Positions 54,879 to 63,179 of a stretch of 64,000 nucleotides of DNA are shown piece by piece. The translations under genes were made by a program, and so were the position numbers. The notes under the pieces are model-generated. The model had not been told where the DNA came from and searched no databases. It saw nothing but the letters and a program-made list of their open reading frames with translations. Numbering within the stretch: position 1 is the stretch's first letter; each line of letters opens with the position of its first letter. The DNA is from Sva-07 sp041685755 (lineage in GTDB: Bacteria; Actinomycetota; Acidimicrobiia; Acidimicrobiales; Ilumatobacteraceae), in NCBI GenBank assembly GCA_041685755.1, contig JAWLFC010000002.1, forward strand, positions 14,861 to 78,860, given 5' to 3'.

Positions 54879-56315
54879 TCAGCGCTCGATCGTCACGGTC
54901 GGGTCGCGCACGTCCACGGTCGCCGTGAACGACGAGTCCGCCGAGCGCCACTGCACGGCGAGCACGTGGTCGTCAGAGTCGAGCAGCTCGAACTCGCCGG
55001 CGAATGCGGGATCGCCACCACGCCAGCGCAGCAGGTCGAGCTGTCGTTGCACCACGGGGCGCTCGAGCGCTGCGGCGACCTCGTCGGGGGAGTAGCGGTG
55101 GCGGTTGACGTCGCGGCCGACACCGGTGGCGGCGAGCAGGTCCATGTCGTTGGTGCCGGCGAGCAATCCGACGTAGTAGACCTGGGAGATCCCCGGCAAG
55201 AGCAGCTGGATCGTCCGCGCCGCCAGGTAACGCTCGTCGTCGCGACCGAGGGCGTCGTAGAACGTCGAGTTCACCTGGTACAGGTCGACGTTCGACGCGG
55301 CGGCGCCCGTCGCCGCCCGGCTCGTGGCGTGCGACTGTTCGTGGATCGACTCGACGAGATCGTGGATCTGCGGCGCGGTCAACAACCCGCCCCGGCTCGG
55401 GTCGCGAGGGTCGATGCCGACGTCGACGATGCCGATGCCGTCGTGGGTGTCGAGCACGGTGACGGCGTTGGTCGGACGCATCGCGATCCACGTCTTCAGC
55501 GCTGTCGCATCGCCCCGGTACAGGGCGTCGAGCGTCAACGGGGGGAGCGCGAAGTCGTAGACGAGATCGACCCGCTGGGCCAGTGCGACCTGGTCGAGAT
55601 GGTGGCCGTGGACCTCGACGAGGACGCGCATGGCGCGCTCGTGGCACGCTGCCGTCAGCCGATCGATGAAGTCGAACGTCTCGGGCAGCATGAAGCACGA
55701 GGTGCCGGCGCGTTTGACGGCGTAGCCCACGGCGTCGAGCCGCACGAGCGTCACCCCGGCGCTGTGGAAGCGATCGAGGATGCCCATGAGGTGGTTCCAG
55801 CCGAGTTCGTGTTCGACGTCGATGTCGATCTGGCGTGCGGTGAAGGTCGTCCACACCAGGCGGGTCCGACCGTCTGCGAACGTCACCTCGGTGAACGGCG
55901 GGGTCGGTCGCGGCCGGTGGATGGCGTCGAGTTCGTCGGCGCTGGGCTCGTGGCCGAAGACCCGCTCGGGGGTGAGGAACATGTCGGCGGTGGTCGAGTC
56001 GTCGCCGCGGGCCAACCAGTCGAGGAAGGCCTCGGACTCGGCCGACACGTGGTTGACGATCAGGTCGGCCATCACCTCGTGATCAGCGGCGAGCGCCGCG
56101 ACATCGTCCCACGAGCCGACTCGAGGATCGACCTGGGTGTGGTCGATCGGGTCGAAGCCGGCGTCGGCGCCGTCGATCGGCACGAAGAACGGCAGCACGT
56201 GCACGCCCCCGAACACGCCGTCGAGTTCCTCGTGGAGCAGACGGCGCAGGCCGGCGAGGTCGCCGGCCAACCGGTCGGCGTAGGTGATCAGTTGCGGGCG
56301 GTCGGGAGGGCTCAT
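54879..56315 (-). CDS. Sucrose phosphorylase (GH13 subfamily 18-like)
   Basis: 478 residues; the characterised bifidobacterial enzyme has about 504. Phosphorolysis of sucrose (or a related glucoside) to glucose-1-phosphate and fructose. Conserved regions: ADLIVNHVS (~83-91), VRLDAVGYA with nucleophile D194, VLVEVHGH with acid/base E234, VLDTHDGIG with D292; positions agree with those remembered for known sucrose phosphorylases. Start ATG at 56315 overlaps the RibF-like stop by four bases (ATGA). Related sucrose-6-phosphate, glucosylglycerate or glucosylglycerol phosphorylases are possible alternatives. Confidence 0.87.
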   Translation of the reverse strand: MSPPDRPQLITYADRLAGDLAGLRRLLHEELDGVFGGVHVLPFFVPIDGADAGFDPIDHTQVDPRVGSWDDVAALAADHEVMADLIVNHVSAESEAFLDWLARGDDSTTADMFLTPERVFGHEPSADELDAIHRPRPTPPFTEVTFADGRTRLVWTTFTARQIDIDVEHELGWNHLMGILDRFHSAGVTLVRLDAVGYAVKRAGTSCFMLPETFDFIDRLTAACHERAMRVLVEVHGHHLDQVALAQRVDLVYDFALPPLTLDALYRGDATALKTWIAMRPTNAVTVLDTHDGIGIVDVGIDPRDPSRGGLLTAPQIHDLVESIHEQSHATSRAATGAAASNVDLYQVNSTFYDALGRDDERYLAARTIQLLLPGISQVYYVGLLAGTNDMDLLAATGVGRDVNRHRYSPDEVAAALERPVVQRQLDLLRWRGGDPAFAGEFELLDSDDHVLAVQWRSADSSFTATVDVRDPTVTIER

Positions 56316-57091
56316 GGAGCGAGATCGGCCAGCATGCTGCGAGCGGTCTCCACGTCGTCGTGCAGCTGGGCGCCGAGGTCGTCGAGGCCGTCGAAACGGC
56401 GCTGGTCGCGGATCTTGTCGACGAAGTGGATGCTCACCCGCTGGCCGTAGAGGTCGCCGTCGAAGTCGATCACATGGGCCTCGAGCAGCGCCAGGCCGTC
56501 CGGGTAGAACGTGGGGCGTCGCCCGAGCGAGATCGCCGCCGGTCGCGTCACTCCGTCGGCGGCGGTGAACAGTCCGGCGTACACCGCTTCGGCGGGGATG
56601 ACGAGCGACTCGGGCATGGCGACGTTCGCAGTCGGGAATCCGATCGTGCGGCCTCGCTGGTCGCCGAGTTCGACCACGCCGCGCATCTCGTGGAACCGCC
56701 CCAGCAGGTTGGCGGCACCGGCAACGTCGCCGGCGTCGATCAGTGCTGTGATCTCCGCCGATGAGCAGGTCCGGTCGGGATCGTTCCACTCCTGGTGGGC
56801 GTCCTCGAGCGAGACGACCGACACGTCGTCGGCGGTGACGACCCAGACCGTGTCGACCTGCCCCGTCTGCGCGATCAACTCCAGCCGCTGGTCGAGACTC
56901 GTGAGGCGACGGGTGTCGCGGTCGTCGTCGAGGATGACGAGCCCGGTGCGCACACCGCGCTCGTCGGCGACCCGGCGGAGTTGGTCGAGCAACGAGCGGT
57001 GGCCGCGGTGCACGCCGTCGTACCACCCGACGGCGATGACGCCTCCGGGCTCGAAACGCGGCCCCATCGACACTTCTCTGATCTGATACAC
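56312..57091 (-). CDS. RibF-like protein with degenerate FAD-synthetase domain
   Basis: 259 residues, shorter than typical RibF (~310). The C-terminal flavokinase domain is intact-looking (GRTIGFPTANV, the ATP/flavin motif, followed by YAGLFT...DLYGQRVSIHFVDKIRDQRRF). The N-terminal nucleotidyltransferase domain keeps WYDGVHRGHRSLL but the usual GxDFRFG..R.G segment is absent and the region is compressed. So riboflavin to FMN is plausible, FMN to FAD doubtful. GTG start at 57091 behind GAGGAG; an ATG at 57067 is an alternative. Co-transcribed with the phosphorylase, an unusual pair. Confidence 0.78.
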   Translation of the reverse strand: MYQIREVSMGPRFEPGGVIAVGWYDGVHRGHRSLLDQLRRVADERGVRTGLVILDDDRDTRRLTSLDQRLELIAQTGQVDTVWVVTADDVSVVSLEDAHQEWNDPDRTCSSAEITALIDAGDVAGAANLLGRFHEMRGVVELGDQRGRTIGFPTANVAMPESLVIPAEAVYAGLFTAADGVTRPAAISLGRRPTFYPDGLALLEAHVIDFDGDLYGQRVSIHFVDKIRDQRRFDGLDDLGAQLHDDVETARSMLADLAP

Positions 57092-57174
57092 GGCCTCTCC
57101 TCGTCGGTTCGGTCCGACGTCTCGACGGTCCATGTTCTCATCTTTCCACCACGGATCGGCGAGGATGGGATGTC

Positions 57175-58158
57175 ATGAGCGAGCGGAGCGAACTCGACGT
57201 GCAGCGACGCGTCCGGCCGGGACGGACGATCACCGGGATGTCGGCGGTGCTGGTGCCGCACACCACCGACGGCGCGATCGACTGGTCGGCCACCGAGGCC
57301 CACATCGAACGAACGGTGGCGGCCGGGCTGACGCCGGCGGTCAACATGGACACCGGCTACGTCCAGCTGCTCGACGACGCCGACACGGTCAGGGTGCTCG
57401 ACGTCGCCGCCGCCGTCACCGGGGGCGACTTCGTCGCCGGGGCCTATGTCGCCGACGAAGCGGGCGCGCCGTGCGACCTCGGGGCCTACGCCGCAGCGGG
57501 CGCAGCCGTCGCCGAGCGGGGAGGAACCCCGGTGGTGTTCCCGTCGCACGGGCTGAACGGTCTCGACGACGATGCCTGGGTCGACGCACTCGTTCGGATC
57601 GGAGCCGAACTCGACCGGTTCATCGGCTTCGAGCTGGGTTCGATGTTCGTGCCGTACGGACGCATCCCGTCACTCGCTGCCTACGAGGCGATGATGGGCA
57701 TCACCCCGTGCGTCGGCGCCAAGCACTCGTCGTTGAGCCGTCAGCTCGAATGGGACCGTCTCGACGTGCGCGACCGGGTGCGACCCGACTTCATGGTCTT
57801 CACCGGCAACGACCTGGCGATCGACATGGTGATGTACGGCTCGGACTACCTGCTCGGGCTCTCGACCTTCGCGCCGGCGGCCTTCGCCGCCCGCGACCGG
57901 ATGTGGGCCGCCGGCGATCCCGACTTCCACGAACTCAACGACCTGCTGCAGTACCTCGGGCACTTCACGTTCCGCCCGCCCGTCCCCGGCTACCGCCACG
58001 ACGCCGCGATGATGTTCGAGCTCCGGGGGTGGGCCGACTGCGACGCCACGCCGCCGGGCGTGCCGCGTCGCCCTGCCGCCGACCGAGACGTGCTCGCCGA
58101 CATCCTCGAGCGGCTGAGGCCCTGGGAGGCTTCGGGCGACGTTGCGGTGGCGACGTGA
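57175..58158 (+). CDS. DHDPS/NAL-family aldolase-like protein
   Basis: 327 residues, class-I aldolase TIM-barrel. Visible: SAVLVPHTTDGAIDW near the N-terminus, VNMDTGYVQLLD (in place of the usual GTTGE loop), and AKHSSLS with the Schiff-base Lys position. Members make or split carbon bonds next to a keto acid. It is not a standard DapA; the substrate is unknown. Its stop overlaps the next GTG (GTGA), pointing to a coupled pathway with the flavin oxidoreductase. Confidence 0.72.
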   Translation: MSERSELDVQRRVRPGRTITGMSAVLVPHTTDGAIDWSATEAHIERTVAAGLTPAVNMDTGYVQLLDDADTVRVLDVAAAVTGGDFVAGAYVADEAGAPCDLGAYAAAGAAVAERGGTPVVFPSHGLNGLDDDAWVDALVRIGAELDRFIGFELGSMFVPYGRIPSLAAYEAMMGITPCVGAKHSSLSRQLEWDRLDVRDRVRPDFMVFTGNDLAIDMVMYGSDYLLGLSTFAPAAFAARDRMWAAGDPDFHELNDLLQYLGHFTFRPPVPGYRHDAAMMFELRGWADCDATPPGVPRRPAADRDVLADILERLRPWEASGDVAVAT

Positions 58159-59570
58159 GCGTGCGCTGGACGCAGGTCAAGAAGCTCGACTCGGTCGACG
58201 CATTCCGCCACCACTGCGCGGAACTGGGCATCGAGATCCCGATCGACGACGACGTCGACCCGACTGGCCCGCTGGCCCAGCCCGTCGAGATCGCCGACCG
58301 GTCCGGCGTGCTGCGCGCGCCCAACCGGTTCGCCGTGTTGCCGATGGAGGGCTGGGACGGAACCACCGACGGCCGCCCGACCGATCTCGTCCGGCGCCGG
58401 TGGCGACGATTCGCTGCGAGTGGCTGCGGTCTCGTGTGGGGCGAGGCGACCGCCGTCCGAGCCGACGGGCGGGCCAACCCGAACCAGCTCGTACTCGACG
58501 ACTCGACCGTCGACGACATCGCCGACCTGCGCCGAACGTTGGCGCCCGGCCAGGTCGCCGGGCTGCAACTGACCCACTCGGGGCGATGGTCCCGGCCGGA
58601 CGCGGCCCCACGGCCGCGCACGGCGTACGAACACCCCATCCTCGACGCCCGCCTCGGCGTCGGCGAGTCTGCGGTGTTCGGCGACGACGAACTCGACGAA
58701 CTGGCCGAGGCCTACATCGCCGCAGCGGTGCGGGCGGGTGAGGCGGGCTTCGACTTCATCGACGTCAAGCACTGCCACGGCTACCTGCTCCACGAGCTGC
58801 TCACCGGCCACGACCGCATCGGCCGCTACGGCGGCGACTTCGCCGGCCGGACCGAGTTCCTGCGGCGCGTCGTGGCCGGGATACGCGACCGGGCGCCGGC
58901 GCTCGCGGTCGCCGTGCGGCTGTCGGCATTCGACCTCGTGCCGTTCCGCGCCGGCGAAGGCGGGGTCGGTGTCCCCGAGGCTGTCGACACCGGCGAGTAC
59001 CGGTACGCGTTCGGCGGCGACGGCACGGGCCTCGGGATCGACCTGACGGAGACCCACGCCTTCCTCGAGCTGTGCGCGCAGTTGGGGGTCGGGCTGGTGA
59101 GCACCACCGCCGGCAGCCCGTACTACAACCCCCACGTGCAGCGGCCGGCGTACTTCCCGCCGTCCGACGGCTACCAGCCGCCCGAGGACCCGTTGGTCGG
59201 CGTCGCCCGCCAGCTGGCTGTGACCCGCGAGCTGACGATCGCCCATCCCCAGTTGACGATCGTCGGATCGGGGTACTCCTACGTCCAGGACTGGCTGGCC
59301 CACGTCGGCCAAGCCGTCGTCGCCGACGGGGGAGCGTCGATGGTCGGGCTCGGCCGGATGATCCTGTCGTACCCGGAACTCGCCGCCGACACCCTGGCCG
59401 GTCAGCCGTTCGACCGGGGCCTCGTCTGTCGCACGTTCAGCGACTGCACCACCGCCCCGCGCAACGGCCTCGTCTCGGGCTGCTACCCGCTCGACCCGTT
59501 CTACAAGGAGCACCCCCAGCGGGTGGAGCTGACACAGGCGAAGAAGCGCGCCAAGGAGCGCCTGCGGTGA
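58155..59570 (+). CDS. NADH:flavin oxidoreductase, Old Yellow Enzyme family
   Basis: 471 residues. FMN-dependent TIM barrel: NRFAVLPMEGWDG, GLQLTHSGRWS, the HGYLLHELL / GRYGGDF block with the substrate-binding HxxxxH, and the C-terminal VGLGRMILSYPELA. Reduces C=C of enones or acts as a 2,4-dienoyl reductase-like enzyme; the clustered Cys of the iron-sulfur type (CRTFSDCTT, GCYPLD) could still hold a cluster. GTG start coupled to the aldolase-like gene. Confidence 0.85.
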   Translation: MSVRWTQVKKLDSVDAFRHHCAELGIEIPIDDDVDPTGPLAQPVEIADRSGVLRAPNRFAVLPMEGWDGTTDGRPTDLVRRRWRRFAASGCGLVWGEATAVRADGRANPNQLVLDDSTVDDIADLRRTLAPGQVAGLQLTHSGRWSRPDAAPRPRTAYEHPILDARLGVGESAVFGDDELDELAEAYIAAAVRAGEAGFDFIDVKHCHGYLLHELLTGHDRIGRYGGDFAGRTEFLRRVVAGIRDRAPALAVAVRLSAFDLVPFRAGEGGVGVPEAVDTGEYRYAFGGDGTGLGIDLTETHAFLELCAQLGVGLVSTTAGSPYYNPHVQRPAYFPPSDGYQPPEDPLVGVARQLAVTRELTIAHPQLTIVGSGYSYVQDWLAHVGQAVVADGGASMVGLGRMILSYPELAADTLAGQPFDRGLVCRTFSDCTTAPRNGLVSGCYPLDPFYKEHPQRVELTQAKKRAKERLR

Positions 59571-59652
59571 GCGATGCCGGTTCCCGACGATCCCGCCGGC
59601 CCCTTCGGTGGCGGCGAACCGATGCCGCCACAATGGGTCGAGGAGGTGTGCC

Positions 59653-60705
59653 ATGACCCGATCGACCGCACTCGACGAACTGACCCTCACGGTGGTGGTC
59701 GACAACGAGACCGACTCGTTGTCGAGCGTCGATGCCGGGGTGCCGCAGCTGCCCGAGATCGCCTCGCACGTGATCCGCCGGCCCCCGACCCGCCAGCACG
59801 ACGGCCACGACTGCGTCACCGTGTTCGACCACCTCTGCGTCGCCTGTCACGGGCTGTCGGTGCTCGTCACGGGTCGTCGGGGTGACGACTCCCGCACGGT
59901 GTTGTTCGACGTCGGCCCGTACGGCGACGTCTGGCTCGACAATGCCGAACGTCTCGGCGTCGACCTCGCGGCCATCGAGGCGGTGTTCCTGTCGCACTGG
60001 CACTGGGACCACAGCGGTGGCATGCCGGCGGCGATCGAGGCGATCGCTGCCGCGCGCCGCGCCGCGGGCCGCTCGGCCCCGGTGGTCGACCTCCACCCCG
60101 ACCGGCCCGACCAGCGCGGCATCCAGTCGCCCGGCGGCACGTTCGTGCTGCTCCCCGAGGAGCCGACCTTCTCGGCGCTCGAAGCGGCGGGCGCGACGAT
60201 CGAGCTCCACCACGACGACCATCTGCTCGCCGACGAGATGTTCCTCGGCAGCGGCGAGATCGAGCGCACGACGTCCTACGAGGCGGGCCTCGTCGGGCAC
60301 CACTCGTTCCGGTTCGGGGCCGGTCCGGACGGCGACGACGTCGTGGTCGCCGACCCGTTGATCATGGACGAGCGATTCCTCGCCGCCGAGGTGCGCGGGC
60401 GCGGGGTCACGGTGCTGTCGGCCTGTTCGCACGCGGGCATCGTGAACGCCTGCCTCGGGGCCAGACAACGCTTCCCCGGCACGCCGGTCGACGTCGTACT
60501 CGGTGGCTACCACCTCGCCGGCGGGCCGATGGAGCCGCGCATCGCGCCGACGGTCGACGATCTCGAGTCGCTGATCTCGCCCCGTCTCGTCGCGCCGGGT
60601 CACTGCACCGGCTGGCGGGCGAAGGCCGCGCTCGCCGCCCGGTTCGCGCCGGGACGGTACGGACCCTCGGTGGTCGGGACCACGTATTCGCTCGTCGCCG
60701 AATGA
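59653..60705 (+). CDS. MBL-fold metallo-hydrolase
   Basis: 350 residues. Metallo-beta-lactamase fold: SHWHWDHSGG (HxHxDH, binuclear metal site), later GHH and SACSHAGI, GGYHLAGG, and PGHCTGW at the end. Closest general type is the 'RFA-P synthase-like' MBL hydrolases rather than true lactamases. The AGGAGG site six bases before the ATG at 59653 is strong and decides the start. Confidence 0.87.
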   Translation: MTRSTALDELTLTVVVDNETDSLSSVDAGVPQLPEIASHVIRRPPTRQHDGHDCVTVFDHLCVACHGLSVLVTGRRGDDSRTVLFDVGPYGDVWLDNAERLGVDLAAIEAVFLSHWHWDHSGGMPAAIEAIAAARRAAGRSAPVVDLHPDRPDQRGIQSPGGTFVLLPEEPTFSALEAAGATIELHHDDHLLADEMFLGSGEIERTTSYEAGLVGHHSFRFGAGPDGDDVVVADPLIMDERFLAAEVRGRGVTVLSACSHAGIVNACLGARQRFPGTPVDVVLGGYHLAGGPMEPRIAPTVDDLESLISPRLVAPGHCTGWRAKAALAARFAPGRYGPSVVGTTYSLVAE

Positions 60706-60754
60706 CGTTTCGGTCGAGGGTCGGAGTTGGTGGATGGTTCGCGAGACTGGGGCC

Positions 60755-61132
60755 ATGACCACGCCACGAGTCTCCGGGCTCGACCACATCGTGCTCGCCT
60801 GCTCCGACGTCGAGGTGACCCTTTCCTGGTACTGCGATCGTCTCGGCCTCGCGCCGGTGCGGGTCGAGGAGTGGCGCCGCCGCGAGGTGCCGTTCCCGTC
60901 GGTGCGCGTCGACGACGGCACGATCATCGACCTGATCGCCGGCACCCCCACCGACGACCGACTCGACCACTTCTGTCTCGTCGTCGAGCCGATGGATCTG
61001 GCCGAGCTCGCAGCGTCGGCCGAGCTCGACGTGATCGAGGGGCCGGTGCGCCGATTCGGCGCCCGAGGCGACGGAACGTCGCTGTACGTGCGTGACCCGG
61101 ATGGCACGGTCGTCGAGCTCCGGCACTACTGA
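60755..61132 (+). CDS. VOC-family (glyoxalase-fold) protein
   Basis: 125 residues, one VOC domain: SGLDHIVLACSDVEVTLSWY, metal-site His in LDHIVLA and LDHFCLVVE, and SLYVRDPDGTVVELRHY. Dioxygenase-, epimerase- or lyase-type; activity unknown. No strong Shine-Dalgarno was seen. An ATG 21 bases upstream is an alternative. Downstream of the MBL gene. Confidence 0.85.
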   Translation: MTTPRVSGLDHIVLACSDVEVTLSWYCDRLGLAPVRVEEWRRREVPFPSVRVDDGTIIDLIAGTPTDDRLDHFCLVVEPMDLAELAASAELDVIEGPVRRFGARGDGTSLYVRDPDGTVVELRHY

Positions 61133-61157
61133 CGCCTCGCACAGCTGCGACCGGAGC

Positions 61158-61163
61158 TACGGT
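61158..61163 (+). promoter_or_regulatory. -10-like box for the cupredoxin gene
   Basis: TACGGT, six bases before the GTG at 61170. Confidence 0.4.
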
Positions 61164-61169
61164 GCGGGC

Positions 61170-61562
61170 GTGCCCGACTCGCTCCGTCGCCTCGTGGTCG
61201 TCCTCGCCGTCGCCCCGGTCGTGTTGCTCGCCGCGTGCGGCGACGATGCCCCTGCCGAGAGCGGGTCAGAACCCACCCGGACAATCGAGATCAGGGCGTC
61301 GGAGTACGCGTTCAACGGCGATCCCGGCGTCATCGCCGCGGGTGACACCATCGAGTTCGACCTCGTCAACGTCGGTGAGATCGACCACTCGTTGGAGGTC
61401 CTGTCGGCCGAGGGCCGATCGCTCGGTCGCACGGAGCGGATCGGGGCGGAGGAACGAACCGCCGTCACCGTGACGTTCGACGAGGCCGGCGTCTACCGGC
61501 TGATCTGCGACGTGGACGACCATCTCAGTCGCGGCCAGTCGGCGACCATCACCGTCGGCTGA
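61170..61562 (+). CDS. Cupredoxin-like lipoprotein
   Basis: 130 residues. Lipobox LLAAC (residues ~19-23), short linker, then a single cupredoxin-like domain: DHSLEVL with the first His ligand, and ICDVDDHLSRGQ with C-x4-H-x4-Q, where cupredoxins usually carry Met; Gln at that place occurs in stellacyanin-like copper sites. Likely outer-face electron carrier or copper protein. Starts with its own -10-like box. Confidence 0.8.
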   Translation: MPDSLRRLVVVLAVAPVVLLAACGDDAPAESGSEPTRTIEIRASEYAFNGDPGVIAAGDTIEFDLVNVGEIDHSLEVLSAEGRSLGRTERIGAEERTAVTVTFDEAGVYRLICDVDDHLSRGQSATITVG

Positions 61563-61580
61563 ACCGGCGCAGGTCCGGCG

Positions 61581-62258
61581 TCAGGTCGGTAGTTCGGCGA
61601 CGAAGCCGGCCACCAGCTCGGCGACCTCGGCTGCGTGGGAGTCTTCGTGCATCGAGTGACCGCCACCGTCGACCACGACGAGCCGGGCCTGTGGCATCTT
61701 GCGTTCCAGGTACTGGCCGGCGCCGGTGTACTCGGGGCGGTCGTCGCCGCCGGCGAGCACGAGCGTCGGCGTGGTCATGTCGGCGAGGCGGTCCATCACG
61801 ACGGAGTCCTCCTGCAGGTTCATCGTCGTCACCTGTTCGGGCACCCCGAACCGGTGGGCGTTGCGACGGGACCGGGCGTTCCACTCCTCGCGCTTGGCAT
61901 CGTCGCGATAGCCCGGGCCGGTGTTGAGCACCACGACGCCGCGGACGGCCTCCGGTCGGGTGGCGGCGTAGGCGAGCGCCAGGTAACCGCCGAGCGAGTG
62001 CCCGACGAGCACGGGCGGGCCGTCGAGGTCGGCGACGATGTCGTCGAGGTCGACCAGCGTGCGATCGCGGGTGTACTCCGCCGGATCGTCGGGCACCGGT
62101 GACGAGCCGTGGCCGAGCAGGTCGGGGGCGACAACCGTGAAACGGTCCGCGAGCAGCTCCATGCACCGCTCCCACGTCGCCGCCGAGGTGCCCATCCCGT
62201 GGAGGAACACGATCGGGTCGCCCGAACCGTCCCGGTCGACGTGCAGCCGGCTGCTCAT
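61581..62258 (-). CDS. Alpha/beta hydrolase, serine type
   Basis: 225 residues. HGMGTSAATWERCM (oxyanion), VGHSLGGYLAL (nucleophile Ser), VLAGGDDRPEY (acid), VDGGGHSMHEDSH (His). Esterase, lipase or lactonase; substrate unknown. Its ATG at 62258 overlaps the panB stop at 62255 (ATGA), so it is the downstream member of a panB operon. The longer frame upstream is shadow. Confidence 0.85.
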   Translation of the reverse strand: MSSRLHVDRDGSGDPIVFLHGMGTSAATWERCMELLADRFTVVAPDLLGHGSSPVPDDPAEYTRDRTLVDLDDIVADLDGPPVLVGHSLGGYLALAYAATRPEAVRGVVVLNTGPGYRDDAKREEWNARSRRNAHRFGVPEQVTTMNLQEDSVVMDRLADMTTPTLVLAGGDDRPEYTGAGQYLERKMPQARLVVVDGGGHSMHEDSHAAEVAELVAGFVAELPT

Positions 62259-63103
62259 TCGCCGTACTCGTGCTCGGAGGCCGGGTACACGCCGGCCTCG
62301 ACGTCGTCGCGATAGGCGACCGCGGCGTCGAGCAACGTCTGGCCGATCGATGCGTACTGCTTCACGAACCTCGGGATCCGTCCTCTCGTGAACCCCGCCC
62401 AGTCGCTCCACACCATCAACTGCCCGTCGCAGTTCGGTCCGGCACCCACCGAGATCGTCGGGATCGTCAGTTCCTGCGTCGCCTGGGCGGCGACCGCCGA
62501 GGGAACCATCTCCAGCACGACGGCGAACGCACCGGCGTCCTCGACGGCGTGGGCGTCCTCCAGCAGCTGCGTCGCCCCTTCGCCGCGTCCCTGGATGATG
62601 TGGCCGCCGAGGCCGTGTTCGCTCTGGGGCGTGAAGCCGATGTGGGCCATCACCGGGATCCCGGCGCGGACGATGCGCTTGATCTGCTTGGCGCTGCGGA
62701 CGCCGCCTTCGAGCTTGACGGCGTGGGCGCCGGTCTCCTTCATGAAGCGGATCGCCGTCGACAGCGCCTCGTCGGGACCGTTCTCGTACGACCCGAACGG
62801 CATGTCGGCGATCACCAGTGCCCGCTTGGCGCCGCGAACGACCGCAGCGGTGAGCGGGATCAGCTCGTCGACGGTGACGGGGATCGTGGTGTCGTAGCCG
62901 AACACGGTGTTGCCGGCCGAGTCGCCCACGAGCAGGAAGTCGATGCCGGCGTCGTCGAAGATCGATGCCGACAGGAAGTCGTAGCTCGTCAGCCCGGTGA
63001 TCTTGATGCCCTGTTCCTTGGCGCGCTGGAAGTGGCGCGTGCGCACCCGCTTGAGCGCCGGGTCGGCGGCGTCGCTGCCGTAGGGACGCTGTTCGTCGGT
63101 CAC
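62255..63103 (-). CDS. panB: 3-methyl-2-oxobutanoate hydroxymethyltransferase
   Basis: 282 residues. First step of pantothenate and CoA synthesis: adds a hydroxymethyl group from methylene-THF to ketoisovalerate. Visible: ITGLTSYDFLSASIFDDAGID, LLVGDSAGNTVFGYDTTIPV, ADMPFGSYE, VKLEGG, GIPVMAHIGFTPQ, and LEMVPSAVA with the catalytic Glu. GTG start with a -10-like box six bases upstream. Other pan genes are not here. Confidence 0.96.
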   Translation of the reverse strand: MTDEQRPYGSDAADPALKRVRTRHFQRAKEQGIKITGLTSYDFLSASIFDDAGIDFLLVGDSAGNTVFGYDTTIPVTVDELIPLTAAVVRGAKRALVIADMPFGSYENGPDEALSTAIRFMKETGAHAVKLEGGVRSAKQIKRIVRAGIPVMAHIGFTPQSEHGLGGHIIQGRGEGATQLLEDAHAVEDAGAFAVVLEMVPSAVAAQATQELTIPTISVGAGPNCDGQLMVWSDWAGFTRGRIPRFVKQYASIGQTLLDAAVAYRDDVEAGVYPASEHEYGE

Positions 63104-63109
63104 GGGTCC

Positions 63110-63115
63110 ACCGTA
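63110..63115 (-). promoter_or_regulatory. -10-like box for panB
   Basis: TACGGT on the minus strand, six bases before the GTG at 63103. Confidence 0.45.
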
Positions 63116-63179
63116 GACGCTGCCCTCCTCGTGCCCAAGCGGCCGCTGTGGCTGCGCCGACGCAACCGTCGGCGACGCG

